This document shows, in pieces, positions 6,704 through 14,392 of a DNA stretch of 15,834 nucleotides. Source of the DNA: Porticoccaceae bacterium (GTDB taxonomy: Bacteria; Pseudomonadota; Gammaproteobacteria; Pseudomonadales; Porticoccaceae); assembly GCA_003448675.1 (NCBI GenBank), contig DLXZ01000181.1, forward strand, positions 145 to 15,978, read 5' to 3'. Below the pieces are notes generated by a model. That model was not told where the DNA came from. It did not search any database and saw nothing but the letters and a program-made list of their open reading frames with translations. Numbering within the stretch: position 1 is the first letter of the stretch; each line of letters begins with the position of its first letter. Made by a program: the position numbers and the translations under genes.

Positions 6704-7699
6704 ATGGGTGACACCTTTTCCGCACTGGTTATCGACAAGACCGATGACGGCCTTAGCGCCGGGATCAGGCAACTCCAGCTCAGCGACCTTCCCGATGAGG
6801 ACGTGCTGGTCGATATTGCCTATTCAACGGTGAACTACAAGGATGGCCTGGCCGCCAGCGGCGCGATACCCATCGTCCGCAAGTTCCCCATGGTCGGCGG
6901 CATCGACTTGGCTGGCACAGTGGTGGAATCCCGTCATCCCGACTTCAAAGCCGGTGATCAGGTGCTGGTCAATGGTTACGGGCTGTCCGAACGCTACTGG
7001 GGCGGCTACAGCCAGAAGCAGCGACTCAAGGCCGAATGGCTGGTGCGTGTCCCCGAGCCACTGTCCATGGAACAGGTAGCAGCCATCGGCACCGCCGGTT
7101 ATACCTCCATGCTCTGTGTCCAAGCCATTCAGGACTGGGGCGTCAAAGCGGAAAACGGCCCCGTGCTGGTCACCGGCGCAGCCGGCGGCGTGGGGTCAGT
7201 AGCGGTCATGTTGCTGGCCAAACTGGGCTACCAGGTCACCGCCTCCACTGGGCGGGTACAAGAAGCCCAAAGCTTTCTCAAAGGCCTGGGTGCCTCGGAA
7301 GTGATTGACCGGGAAGAACTGGCACACGACCCCAAACCACTGGAATCGGAAAACTGGGCAGCTGTCGTCGATACCGTCGGCGCCAACACCCTGGCCACTG
7401 CCATAGCCCAAACCAAATATGAAGGCATCGTCACCGCCTGCGGGCTTGCCGGTGGCGCCGCGCTACCCAGCAGCGTGATGCCTTTCATTCTCCGCGGCGT
7501 GACGCTGCGGGGCATTGATTCAGTCATGGCGCCCATGGCGCGCCGCCAACGGGCCTGGGATGCCCTGGCCGAACTGATTGACCACGACAAACTGGCTGAA
7601 ATTTATACCACCGAACCTTTAGCCAATGTACCCCAGCTGACCAGTGATATTCTCGCCGGCAGGATCAAGGGGCGGGTCGTTATTGACGTCAATGCCTGA
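6704..7699 (+). CDS. acuI: AcuI/YhdH-family NADPH-dependent enoyl (acrylyl-CoA reductase-like) oxidoreductase
   Basis: The 331-residue protein is a medium-chain dehydrogenase/reductase of the YhdH/AcuI branch. AcuI reduces acrylyl-CoA to propionyl-CoA with NADPH, which detoxifies acrylate in DMSP or 3-hydroxypropionate metabolism. Marks of the branch are STVNYKDGLAASG (41-53), VGGIDLAGTV (64-73), the Rossmann motif VLVTGAAGGVGS (154-165) and RGVTLRGIDSV in the C-terminal half. Zinc-binding Cys/His sites of alcohol dehydrogenases are absent, as expected. The frame is open well upstream inside the flavin reductase gene, but AGGGGG at 6689-6694 and homology fix the start at 6704. It follows the flavin reductase gene by 26 bp. 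The broader family also reduces quinones and other activated double bonds, so the exact substrate is not certain and the gene symbol is by family only. Confidence 0.87.
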   Translation: MGDTFSALVIDKTDDGLSAGIRQLQLSDLPDEDVLVDIAYSTVNYKDGLAASGAIPIVRKFPMVGGIDLAGTVVESRHPDFKAGDQVLVNGYGLSERYWGGYSQKQRLKAEWLVRVPEPLSMEQVAAIGTAGYTSMLCVQAIQDWGVKAENGPVLVTGAAGGVGSVAVMLLAKLGYQVTASTGRVQEAQSFLKGLGASEVIDREELAHDPKPLESENWAAVVDTVGANTLATAIAQTKYEGIVTACGLAGGAALPSSVMPFILRGVTLRGIDSVMAPMARRQRAWDALAELIDHDKLAEIYTTEPLANVPQLTSDILAGRIKGRVVIDVNA

Positions 7700-7709
7700 A
7701 TGGATAGAC

Positions 7710-7726
7710 GGGGGCTAAACACCCCC
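7710..7726 (+). terminator. Short G5/C5 hairpin after the enoyl reductase gene, weak terminator candidate
   Basis: GGGGG (7710-7714) pairs with CCCCC (7722-7726) around a 7-nt loop, ten bases after the stop codon. Only TTGT follows, so an intrinsic terminator is doubtful. The rest of the gap to 7880 is AT-rich from 7736 to 7800 and then holds a small GGCGC-TAAC-GCGCC stem (7804-7817). I found no convincing promoter there, although GATAAT at 7794-7799 could be a -10. Confidence 0.3.
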
Positions 7727-7880
7727 TTGTAAGCAATAAGTGGTCTTTACCCACATACAAATAACAAACAAATCAGCAGCATTTTTTCAAAGCGATAATA
7801 ATCGGCGCTAACGCGCCAGACCTGTCGGCGTTTCTTCAGCCGGCTTTTCCCTAATAACAAACTACACAAGTGTGATACCC

Positions 7881-9005
7881 ATGAAATTCAATCTATTCGT
7901 TTACTGCACCGTTGGCCGTCGCGCCGAACTGGAAGCCGGTATGGCCGGTAAAAACCCGCAACTGTATCAACGCATGCTCAAGGAACTGGGCGCCTCGGTA
8001 ACACTTGCCGACGAGCTGGGCTACTTCGGCTTTGGCCATCCAGAGCATCACCTCCAAATTGAAGGGTTTGAAGCCTCCAACGACCCCTGCCTGATGTCCA
8101 TGTGGGTCGGCCAGCACAGCAAGAAACTACGAGTGATTCCCTGTGGTTTTGTTTCCACCACCAACAACCCGCTGGTGACCGCCGAAAAGATCGCCACCCT
8201 CGACTGCATGCTCGGCGGCCGCCTGGGCGTGGGCATGGTGCGCGGCTACCAGGCCCGCTGGGTCGATAACTTCCGTATCCAGCCCCAGTTAAAAGCAGTG
8301 GGGCCGTGGAACGCCAAGTCCCAGGTCGATGAGGACAACCGGGAATATTTCGCCGAGTTTGTCGACATCGTCCTCAAAGCCCTGCGCGAGGACACTTTTA
8401 AACACCACGGCAAATACTGGGATTTCCCCAGCCCCGATTTTCGCAACCCCCACGAGCATCCGGTTTATACCAACTACGGGCAGGGGGTTTCCGCCGACAT
8501 GGCAATCGACGAAATCGGTATCGCTCCCCGACCGCTACAACAGGAAATTCCCCTTTACGGTGGCTTTTCCCACAGTCTGCGCTCGGCCAAATTCTGGGCC
8601 CAACACAAGGGCCGCCCCATCGTGCTGGCAGACAATCTGGATTTCCTGCAAATACTGTGGGCCGAATGGGGTCAGGAAGCCGATCGCCTGGGAATCAGTT
8701 ACCAGCCTGGCGAACAGGCCTGCTGGGGTGGAGTCATGGTCTGCGCCGAAACCGATGCCCAGGCCCAGGAGTGGTACAACGAGATGGCCTGGATGTGGGA
8801 GACCTGGATGAAGCCCTTTGGTCAGGGGGTGCCGGAACTACTTGTCGGCTCGCCGGACACCCTCAAGCGGCGCATAGAAACCGTCGGCAAGGCCATCCCC
8901 CTGGATGAGATATTCCTGCTGATTCCCCAGGGCATTCTGGAGCCGGCCAAACAGGACGCCTCCATTGAGCTGTTCGCCCGGGAAGTCATGCCCGCTTTTG
9001 ACTAA
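7881..9005 (+). CDS. LLM class (bacterial luciferase-like) flavin-dependent monooxygenase
   Basis: The 374-residue protein belongs to the luciferase-like monooxygenase superfamily (PF00296), TIM-barrel enzymes that use reduced FMN or F420 and oxygen. Family features are YFGFGHPEHHLQ (48-59, with the EHH motif), a strand KKLRVIPCGFVSTTNNPLVTAEKIATLD split as KKLRVIPCGF (81-90) and NNPLVTAEKIATLD (95-108), and GGRLGVGMVRGY (112-123), which binds the flavin phosphate. No signal peptide is present. I chose ATG at 7881; a GTG at 7872 would add only three residues, and neither start has a clear ribosome binding site. It lies 181 bp after the enoyl reductase gene, probably with its own transcript start. 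Because these enzymes need reduced flavin, the flavin reductase at 6198 is a natural supplier (inference). The substrate, such as a ketone, alkane, sulfonate or aldehyde, cannot be told. Confidence 0.9.
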   Translation: MKFNLFVYCTVGRRAELEAGMAGKNPQLYQRMLKELGASVTLADELGYFGFGHPEHHLQIEGFEASNDPCLMSMWVGQHSKKLRVIPCGFVSTTNNPLVTAEKIATLDCMLGGRLGVGMVRGYQARWVDNFRIQPQLKAVGPWNAKSQVDEDNREYFAEFVDIVLKALREDTFKHHGKYWDFPSPDFRNPHEHPVYTNYGQGVSADMAIDEIGIAPRPLQQEIPLYGGFSHSLRSAKFWAQHKGRPIVLADNLDFLQILWAEWGQEADRLGISYQPGEQACWGGVMVCAETDAQAQEWYNEMAWMWETWMKPFGQGVPELLVGSPDTLKRRIETVGKAIPLDEIFLLIPQGILEPAKQDASIELFAREVMPAFD

Positions 9006-9074
9006 CAGGCCTGTCACCACCGCCCGGCACCCTGTCGATAATTTCAGTACCGGTTAGGCCCTCAAGGCGGACGG

Positions 9075-12000
9075 TCACACCGGCGTTGATTTACCCGGGA
9101 ACCAGCGCCGCACGACCACATAAAACAGCGGCACCATAAAAATCGCCAGCAGGGTCGAAGTGAACATGCCGCCAACCACGCCGGTGCCAATGGCGTTCTG
9201 TCCCTGGGAGCCGGCACCAGAGGCCAGGGCCAGGGGCATGACACCAATCATAAAGGCGAAGGAAGTCATCAGAATAGGTCTCAGGCGCAGCTTCACCGCC
9301 TGCAGGGTGGCCTCCACCAACTCCATGCCCTGGCTCTGTAACTCGCGGGCAAACTGGACAATCAGGATGGCATTTTTCGTCGCTACGCCGATGGTTGTGA
9401 GCACCGCGATCTGAAAGTAAATATCATTGGCCAGTCCGCGACCGTAGGCCGCCAGCAAAGCGCCGACCACCCCAAGGGGCACCACCAGCATTACCACAAA
9501 GGGGATCGACCAGCTCTCATACAGAGCCGCCAGGCACAGGAAGACGAACAGCAGAGAAACCGCGTAAAGCACCGGCGCCAAGGCCCCGGAAGACGTTTCC
9601 TGAAGCGAGGCGCCAGTCCACTCATAGCTGAAACCAGGCGGCAGGTTTTCCATAATTTCCTCAAAGGCCTGAATGGCGTCGCCAGAGCTGTACCCGGGGG
9701 CAGCTTCCCCAACAATTTCCATGGACGGCACGGCGTTATAGCGCTCCAGCCTTGGCGAACCCTTGATCCAGCGCCCGCTGGCAAAGGCTGAAAATGGCAC
9801 CATGGCACCATCACGGTTACGTACATACCAGTGGTCAATATCCTGGGGCAACATGCGGAACTGTTTTTCCCCCTGCACATAGACCTTTTTCACCCGTGCG
9901 TTGTGGATAAAGTCATTGACGTAGGTGGAGGCCCAGGCCGTGCTCAGGGTGGTGTTGATCTCATCCAGTGACAGACCCAGGGCCCGGGCCTTGTGACGAT
10001 CTATCTCTACTTTGAACTGGGGCCTGTCTTCCTGCCCATTGGGGCGCACCTTGATCAGGCGGGGGTCCTTGCTGGCAGCACCCAACACCTGATTGCGCGC
10101 TGCCAACAGCGCGGCGTGGCCCTGGCCGCCCACGTCTTTAAGCATCAAAGTCACACCAGCGGCGTTACCCAGGCCACGGATTGGCGGCGGATATATAACA
10201 AAGATGCGAGCATCCTTGATCGCCGCCAGGTCAATAGTGGACTGACGTGACACAGCCGTCACATGTTGTGAATCCAAAGGCCGGTCGCTCCAGTCATGCA
10301 TCTTGATATAACACTGCCCGGCGTTCTGCCCACGGCCCATGAAATTGTCGCCCACCACGCAATAGACGGTGGCAACTGTATCCGCCTGATGATCCCTGAA
10401 ATAGGTCTCGACCTGCTCCATGACATCTCTCGTGCGTTCCATCGTGGCACCCACCGGCGTTTGCACCAATGCGAACATCAAAGCAGGGTCTTCAGCCGGA
10501 ATAAACGACGTGGGCATACGATCAAATAGCCAGGCCACCGCCACGATGACGGCCGCGTAAAGGACAAAATAACGCAACAATTTTTGTAGCATCTTGCCAA
10601 CACGAGCCTGATACCAAAGGGCCACTGCCTCGAAGCCCTGGTTAAACATGCCAAAAAACCCTCTCTTACTGTGCAGCTTGTCTGGATCCACCGAGCGTAG
10701 CATGGAGGCGCACAGAGCGGGGGTAAACACCAGGGCCACTAGCACCGAAAGAATCATGGCGGTGGCGATGGTGACTGAAAACTGCCTGTAAATGGCGCCG
10801 GAGGAGCCGGGGAAAAAGGCCATGGGCACAAACACCGCCGACAATACCACGCCGATACCAATCAGCGCGCTGGTGATCTGGCGCATGGAGCGGCGCGTGG
10901 CTTCCCGGGCCGACAGGTGTTCTTCCTCCATCAGCCGCTCGGTGTTTTCCACCACCACGATGGCATCATCCACCAGCAGGCCGATGGCCAGCACCATGGC
11001 AAACATGGACAGGGTATTAATGGAATAGCCAAAGGCCGCCAACACACCAAAGGTACCAAGCAAAATAACCGGAATAGCCAGGGTGGGAATCAGGGTCGCC
11101 CGCAGGTTCTGCAAAAACAGGTACATGACCAGAAATACCAGAGCGATGGCTTCAAACAGGGTTTTCACCACCTCCAGTATCGACACTTCAACAAAAGGCG
11201 TGGTGTCATAGGCCAGCTCCAGCACCATGCCTTCGGGTAAATACTGGGACAACTCCGCCAGTTTAGCCTTCACCGCATTGGCGGTCTCAAGGGCATTGGC
11301 GCCGGAAGCCTGGCGCACCGCCATACCAGCCGCGGGGCGGCCATTGAAATGATTTAGAAACTGGTAGTCCTCGCCACCGATTTCAATACGCGCAACATCG
11401 CGCAGATGCACCAGCGAGCCATCCGGATTAACTTTCAGCAGGATTTCGCCGAACTCCTCCGGCGTTTCCAGCATAGTCTGGGCAATGATGGTCGCGTTCA
11501 GCTCCTGCCCGGCAACAGCCGGGCCAGCGCCCAGTTCACCGGCGGGAATCTGGGAATTTTCCGAAGAAATCGCCGCATTCACCTCGGCTGGGGTAATCTG
11601 ATAGCTGTTCAACTTATCGGCATCGAGCCAGATGCGCATGGCATACTGAGCGCCAAACAGAGAAGCCTCGCCAACCCCCGAGATACGTCCCACCTGCTCA
11701 ACAACGTTGGCGGCCATGTAATCGCCCAGGTCATAGCGGTCATAACGCCCATCGGGCGAACTCAAGGCCACCACCATCATCACCCCGGTGGCCGCCTTGT
11801 TGACCTTGATACCCTGATCTCGCACCGCCTGGGGCAAGCGCTGCATGGCCGCCTGCAACTTGTTCTGCACCTGAACCTGGGCGATATTTGGATCAGTGCC
11901 GGGCAGGAAACTCAGCTTGACGCGCCCTCGGCCGGAGGAATCGCTGGTCGAGGACATATAAAGCACATCATCGATGCCCGTCATACTCTGTTCGATGATC

Positions 12001-12188
12001 TGGGTAACCGTGTTTTCGACCGTCTCGGCTGAAGAACCCGGGTTAATCGTGTGAATCTCGACACCGGGAGGCGCCACCTCCGGGTATTGCTCAATGGGCA
12101 GCTGGGTGATGGACACCAGGCCCACAATCATGACGACGATGGCGAGGACCCAGGCAAAGATCGGCCGATCGATAAAATAGTCCGACAT
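9075..12188 (-). CDS. AcrB-like RND (HAE1 family) multidrug efflux transporter
   Basis: The protein (1037 residues from the chosen start) is an inner-membrane proton-driven pump working with a periplasmic adaptor and an outer-membrane channel. MSDYFIDRPIFAWVLAIVVM lines up with the AcrB N-terminus, then two periplasmic loops and 12 membrane helices in two halves. The proton relay is complete: Asp407-Asp408 in GLLVDDAIVVVENTE, Lys in TKNAILIVQFA, and Thr in RPILMTSFAF. The GRGQN loop and Phe178 (SLFGAQYAMRIW) are kept, while other AcrB pocket Phe positions differ. ATG at 12188 has GAGGG a few bases upstream and gives AcrB numbering exactly through residue 408. An in-frame ATG at 12200 overlaps the adaptor stop as ATGA and would add four residues; it has a poor ribosome site. 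It follows the adaptor gene by 8 bp and converges on the LLM gene. Substrates cannot be inferred. Confidence 0.95.
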   Translation of the reverse strand: MSDYFIDRPIFAWVLAIVVMIVGLVSITQLPIEQYPEVAPPGVEIHTINPGSSAETVENTVTQIIEQSMTGIDDVLYMSSTSDSSGRGRVKLSFLPGTDPNIAQVQVQNKLQAAMQRLPQAVRDQGIKVNKAATGVMMVVALSSPDGRYDRYDLGDYMAANVVEQVGRISGVGEASLFGAQYAMRIWLDADKLNSYQITPAEVNAAISSENSQIPAGELGAGPAVAGQELNATIIAQTMLETPEEFGEILLKVNPDGSLVHLRDVARIEIGGEDYQFLNHFNGRPAAGMAVRQASGANALETANAVKAKLAELSQYLPEGMVLELAYDTTPFVEVSILEVVKTLFEAIALVFLVMYLFLQNLRATLIPTLAIPVILLGTFGVLAAFGYSINTLSMFAMVLAIGLLVDDAIVVVENTERLMEEEHLSAREATRRSMRQITSALIGIGVVLSAVFVPMAFFPGSSGAIYRQFSVTIATAMILSVLVALVFTPALCASMLRSVDPDKLHSKRGFFGMFNQGFEAVALWYQARVGKMLQKLLRYFVLYAAVIVAVAWLFDRMPTSFIPAEDPALMFALVQTPVGATMERTRDVMEQVETYFRDHQADTVATVYCVVGDNFMGRGQNAGQCYIKMHDWSDRPLDSQHVTAVSRQSTIDLAAIKDARIFVIYPPPIRGLGNAAGVTLMLKDVGGQGHAALLAARNQVLGAASKDPRLIKVRPNGQEDRPQFKVEIDRHKARALGLSLDEINTTLSTAWASTYVNDFIHNARVKKVYVQGEKQFRMLPQDIDHWYVRNRDGAMVPFSAFASGRWIKGSPRLERYNAVPSMEIVGEAAPGYSSGDAIQAFEEIMENLPPGFSYEWTGASLQETSSGALAPVLYAVSLLFVFLCLAALYESWSIPFVVMLVVPLGVVGALLAAYGRGLANDIYFQIAVLTTIGVATKNAILIVQFARELQSQGMELVEATLQAVKLRLRPILMTSFAFMIGVMPLALASGAGSQGQNAIGTGVVGGMFTSTLLAIFMVPLFYVVVRRWFPGKSTPV

Positions 12189-12196
12189 GCTCGCCC

Positions 12197-13345
12197 TCAT
12201 TGGCCTGTCTCCCCGGCCACCGCGCTCACCACTTTCACCTCGGCGCCGCTGCGGATTTTCTGCAGGCCTTCGACAACCACTTTTTCACCCGCTTCAAGTC
12301 CAGACAGCACCAGCCACTGATCTCCCACCGCCTGACCAACGTCTAATATCCGCCGCTCCACCACATTGTCTTCGCCCACCACCATGGCAGTCGCGGCGCC
12401 GGAGTAATCAAAAGTCAGGCCCCGCTGGGGAATCAGCAGGCTGTCAGCCCGTACGCCCTGATCCACCCGCACACGCACGAACATACCGGGCAGAAGCAGA
12501 TGGTCGGGGTTGGGAACCACGCCCCGCAGTGTGACCGAGGAGGTTCCCTGATCAACACTGATCTCGGAAAACTTGAGGCTGCCCCGATGTTCATAAGTGC
12601 TGCCGTCGTCGAGCAGAACCGTCAGCGACATTTCTTCGGCATCCCGCCTGACCCGCCCGGAAGCGATCTCCCGCTTTAGGCGTAGGAGTTCGGTGGTAGA
12701 CTGGGTAATATCCACATAGACCTGATCAATCTGCTGAATAACCGCCAGTTCATTTTCCTGTTCGGCTTCCATCAGCGCGCCTTCGGTAATTTGGGACTTG
12801 CCAATGCGCCCGGTGATCGGCGCAAGCACACGGGTGAAACCGAGATCAATGGAGGCGGCGCTAAGCGCAGCGCGCGCGGCGGCAACGCCGGCCTCGGCCT
12901 CGCGCAGCTCGGCCGCGGCCATATCGTAATCTTCCTCGCTCACGGCCTTGGTATTAATCAGTCGCGCAAGACGCTTTTCCCGCAACTGGGCCTTGGTCAA
13001 AACCGCTTCACTGCGCGCCACTTCGGCCCTGGCGCTCGCCACTTCCGCCCGGTACTGGGCATCCTCTATCTGATAGAGCAGATCGCCGGCGGTGACGTCA
13101 CTGCCCTCTCGGAACAGGCGTTTTTGCAAAATTCCGCCCACCTGGGGTCGAACCTCGGCTACCCGCATGGCGGCGATTCGACCCGGCAACTCCGTGATAA
13201 GGGGCACGTCTGCCTTTTCGATTTCGGCAACTACCACCGGTGCAATCTGTTTTCCACCCGCCGGCGCGGTTTTTTGATCACACCCCGCCACTAGCAAAAA
13301 CAGTAAACCCGAGACTACACCAGCTATCCGTCGGCTTGCGTTCAT
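12197..13345 (-). CDS. AcrA-like periplasmic adaptor (membrane fusion protein), lipoprotein
   Basis: This 382-residue protein is the periplasmic adaptor of the RND pump encoded next. It opens with MNASRRIAGV, a hydrophobic stretch, and the lipobox LVAGC (Cys22), so it is a predicted lipoprotein. Asp23 after the Cys is the inner-membrane retention signal known from E. coli AcrA. Then come the barrel-sandwich half motif VRPQVGGILQKRLFREGSDV (66-85, cut at 20), an Ala/Glu-rich coiled-coil hairpin (about 98-165), the second half motif TRVLAPITGRIGKS (171-184), and beta-barrel and membrane-proximal domains ending near VVSAVAGETGQ. The frame stays open to 13450, but the lipoprotein signal and AGGGGAG just before 13345 fix the start here. 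It is the first gene of the operon. No TetR, MarR or two-component regulator gene is adjacent. Confidence 0.93.
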   Translation of the reverse strand: MNASRRIAGVVSGLLFLLVAGCDQKTAPAGGKQIAPVVVAEIEKADVPLITELPGRIAAMRVAEVRPQVGGILQKRLFREGSDVTAGDLLYQIEDAQYRAEVASARAEVARSEAVLTKAQLREKRLARLINTKAVSEEDYDMAAAELREAEAGVAAARAALSAASIDLGFTRVLAPITGRIGKSQITEGALMEAEQENELAVIQQIDQVYVDITQSTTELLRLKREIASGRVRRDAEEMSLTVLLDDGSTYEHRGSLKFSEISVDQGTSSVTLRGVVPNPDHLLLPGMFVRVRVDQGVRADSLLIPQRGLTFDYSGAATAMVVGEDNVVERRILDVGQAVGDQWLVLSGLEAGEKVVVEGLQKIRSGAEVKVVSAVAGETGQ

Positions 13346-13758
13346 ACTTCTCCCCTTTTTTGGTTTTTTACCTGCCGTTGCGCTTATTTGTACCAGAGTG
13401 GTCTTGAACAACCCCCTATTCGCAGAGCCAATAGCCAACTGGAACCTCATGTAAAGCGCGCATGCGGCTTGATCAGGACTATCGAATCAACCAGCTATCG
13501 AACAGCGCTTCCCGGCTATCGGCTTTATGCCTTGGGGAAAACGCCCTTTTTAAAATAACCGACGGTACTGCGGCAGGAACTTAAAATATCCGTTGAAATA
13601 TAGCGCAGATATTGCGCGCAGACTACTACCATCGCTAATGCGGCTTCACCGAGCCACACTCACGGTACCCGGATCGTGTAAACTGGTCGGATGTTCGCCC
13701 CATCCGTGTATTCAGCATATCGAGCCGCTAGCCGCGCGGCAAAGACGACATTGTAGTC
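13346..13758. other. 413-bp non-coding region between the efflux operon and ubiX
   Basis: This is the only gap above 300 bp. Both flanking genes point away from it, so it must hold two divergent promoters. It contains CTATCGAA at 13479-13486 and 13495-13502 with a related CTATCGG at 13516-13522, a GCGCA-N5-TGCGC inverted repeat (13603-13617), a CGGATG/CATCCG hairpin (13688-13706) and a GCCGC/GCGGC pair (13724-13740). I could not identify a convincing -35/-10 pair on either strand. A short open frame beginning at 13593 overlaps ubiX in another frame and has no family features. Confidence 0.6.
13479..13522. repeat. Short direct repeats CTATCGAA upstream of the efflux operon
   Basis: CTATCGAA occurs at 13479-13486 and 13495-13502, exactly 16 bp apart, and a partial copy CTATCGG lies at 13516-13522. 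On the minus strand this is TTCGATAG-N8-TTCGATAG, about 135-160 bp upstream of the adaptor start. Tandem spacing near one and a half helical turns is compatible with a regulator site, but 8-bp repeats can be chance. Confidence 0.4.
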
Positions 13759-13766
13759 ATGACTAC
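13753..13766. promoter_or_regulatory. Perfect 14-bp palindrome over the ubiX start codon
   Basis: GTAGTCATGACTAC equals its own reverse complement and is centred on the ATG at 13759. In RNA, GUAGU and ACUAC could pair with CAUG as the loop, placing the start codon in a tetraloop. No Shine-Dalgarno sequence is visible upstream. About one such palindrome is expected by chance in a window of this size; its position is what makes it notable. Confidence 0.4.
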
Positions 13767-14355
13767 TCCTTTAATTATCGCCATCACTGGCGCGACCGGC
13801 GTGATCTATGGCATTCGCCTGCTGGAAGTGCTCGCCCCCGTGCGGGACATTGAAACCCACCTGTTGATTTCCCCCGCTGGCATTCTGACCGCCCAGCAGG
13901 AAACCACTTACGGCAAAGCCGAGATCGAAGCCCTGGCTGACGTTGTACATCCTCACCGGGATATTTCCGCATCCATTGCCAGCGGCTCCTTTTTAACCGC
14001 AGGCATGGTGGTCGCACCCTGCTCCATGAACACCCTCAGCGCTATCGCCACCGGGCTGGACAACAATCTCGTCACCCGCGCCGCGGGTGTCACCCTCAAG
14101 GAACGGCGCAAGCTGGTTTTACTGACCCGGGAAACACCACTCAACCTGGCCCATTTACGCAATATGACGGCGGTGACGGAAATGGGCGGCATCATCACAC
14201 CCCCAGTGCCTTCTTTCTATAACAACCCACAAAATATAGATGATATTGTCGACCAGACCGTTGGCAGAACCCTGGACCATCTGGGCATTGAAACGATGCT
14301 GGTGAAGCGTTGGCAGGGTTTGCCAGAACCCTCAAAACCCTCATCCGGCGCTTAG
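13759..14355 (+). CDS. ubiX: UbiX/YclB-family flavin prenyltransferase
   Basis: UbiX-family proteins join a dimethylallyl group to FMN, making prenylated FMN for UbiD-type decarboxylases in ubiquinone synthesis or aromatic acid metabolism. The 198 residues match the family length. Motifs are IIAITGATGVIYGIRLLEVL (6-25), ETHLLIS (32-38), Glu48 in QQETT, SGSFLTAGMVVAPCSMNTLS (75-94), KERRKLVLLTRETPLNLAHL (114-133) and PPVPSFYNNPQNIDDIV (148-164). Glu125 and Tyr154 fit the known catalytic positions. GATG instead of GASG and the ending KRWQGLPEP resemble the PAD1/YclB phenolic acid decarboxylase accessory proteins as I recall them, so either role is possible. No ubiD gene lies in the window. The start codon is in a 14-bp palindrome and lacks a visible ribosome site. 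The MFS gene starts 37 bp downstream, probably in the same transcript. Confidence 0.92.
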   Translation: MTTPLIIAITGATGVIYGIRLLEVLAPVRDIETHLLISPAGILTAQQETTYGKAEIEALADVVHPHRDISASIASGSFLTAGMVVAPCSMNTLSAIATGLDNNLVTRAAGVTLKERRKLVLLTRETPLNLAHLRNMTAVTEMGGIITPPVPSFYNNPQNIDDIVDQTVGRTLDHLGIETMLVKRWQGLPEPSKPSSGA

Positions 14356-14392
14356 TTTGGTATCGCGCTTTTACCGATCGGGAACACCCTGA

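Noticed and set aside
11406..12032. Long open frame on the plus strand opposite the RND pump gene
   Set aside because: It is the shadow of a clear AcrB homologue on the minus strand and has no recognisable domain or ribosome site.
13346..13450. 35-residue N-terminal extension of the AcrA-like adaptor
   Set aside because: It would place the lipoprotein signal inside the protein, whereas the ATG at 13345 has a strong ribosome site and starts the signal peptide directly.
13593..13853. 86-codon open frame upstream of and overlapping ubiX
   Set aside because: It has no ribosome site or family similarity and overlaps the start of ubiX in another frame.
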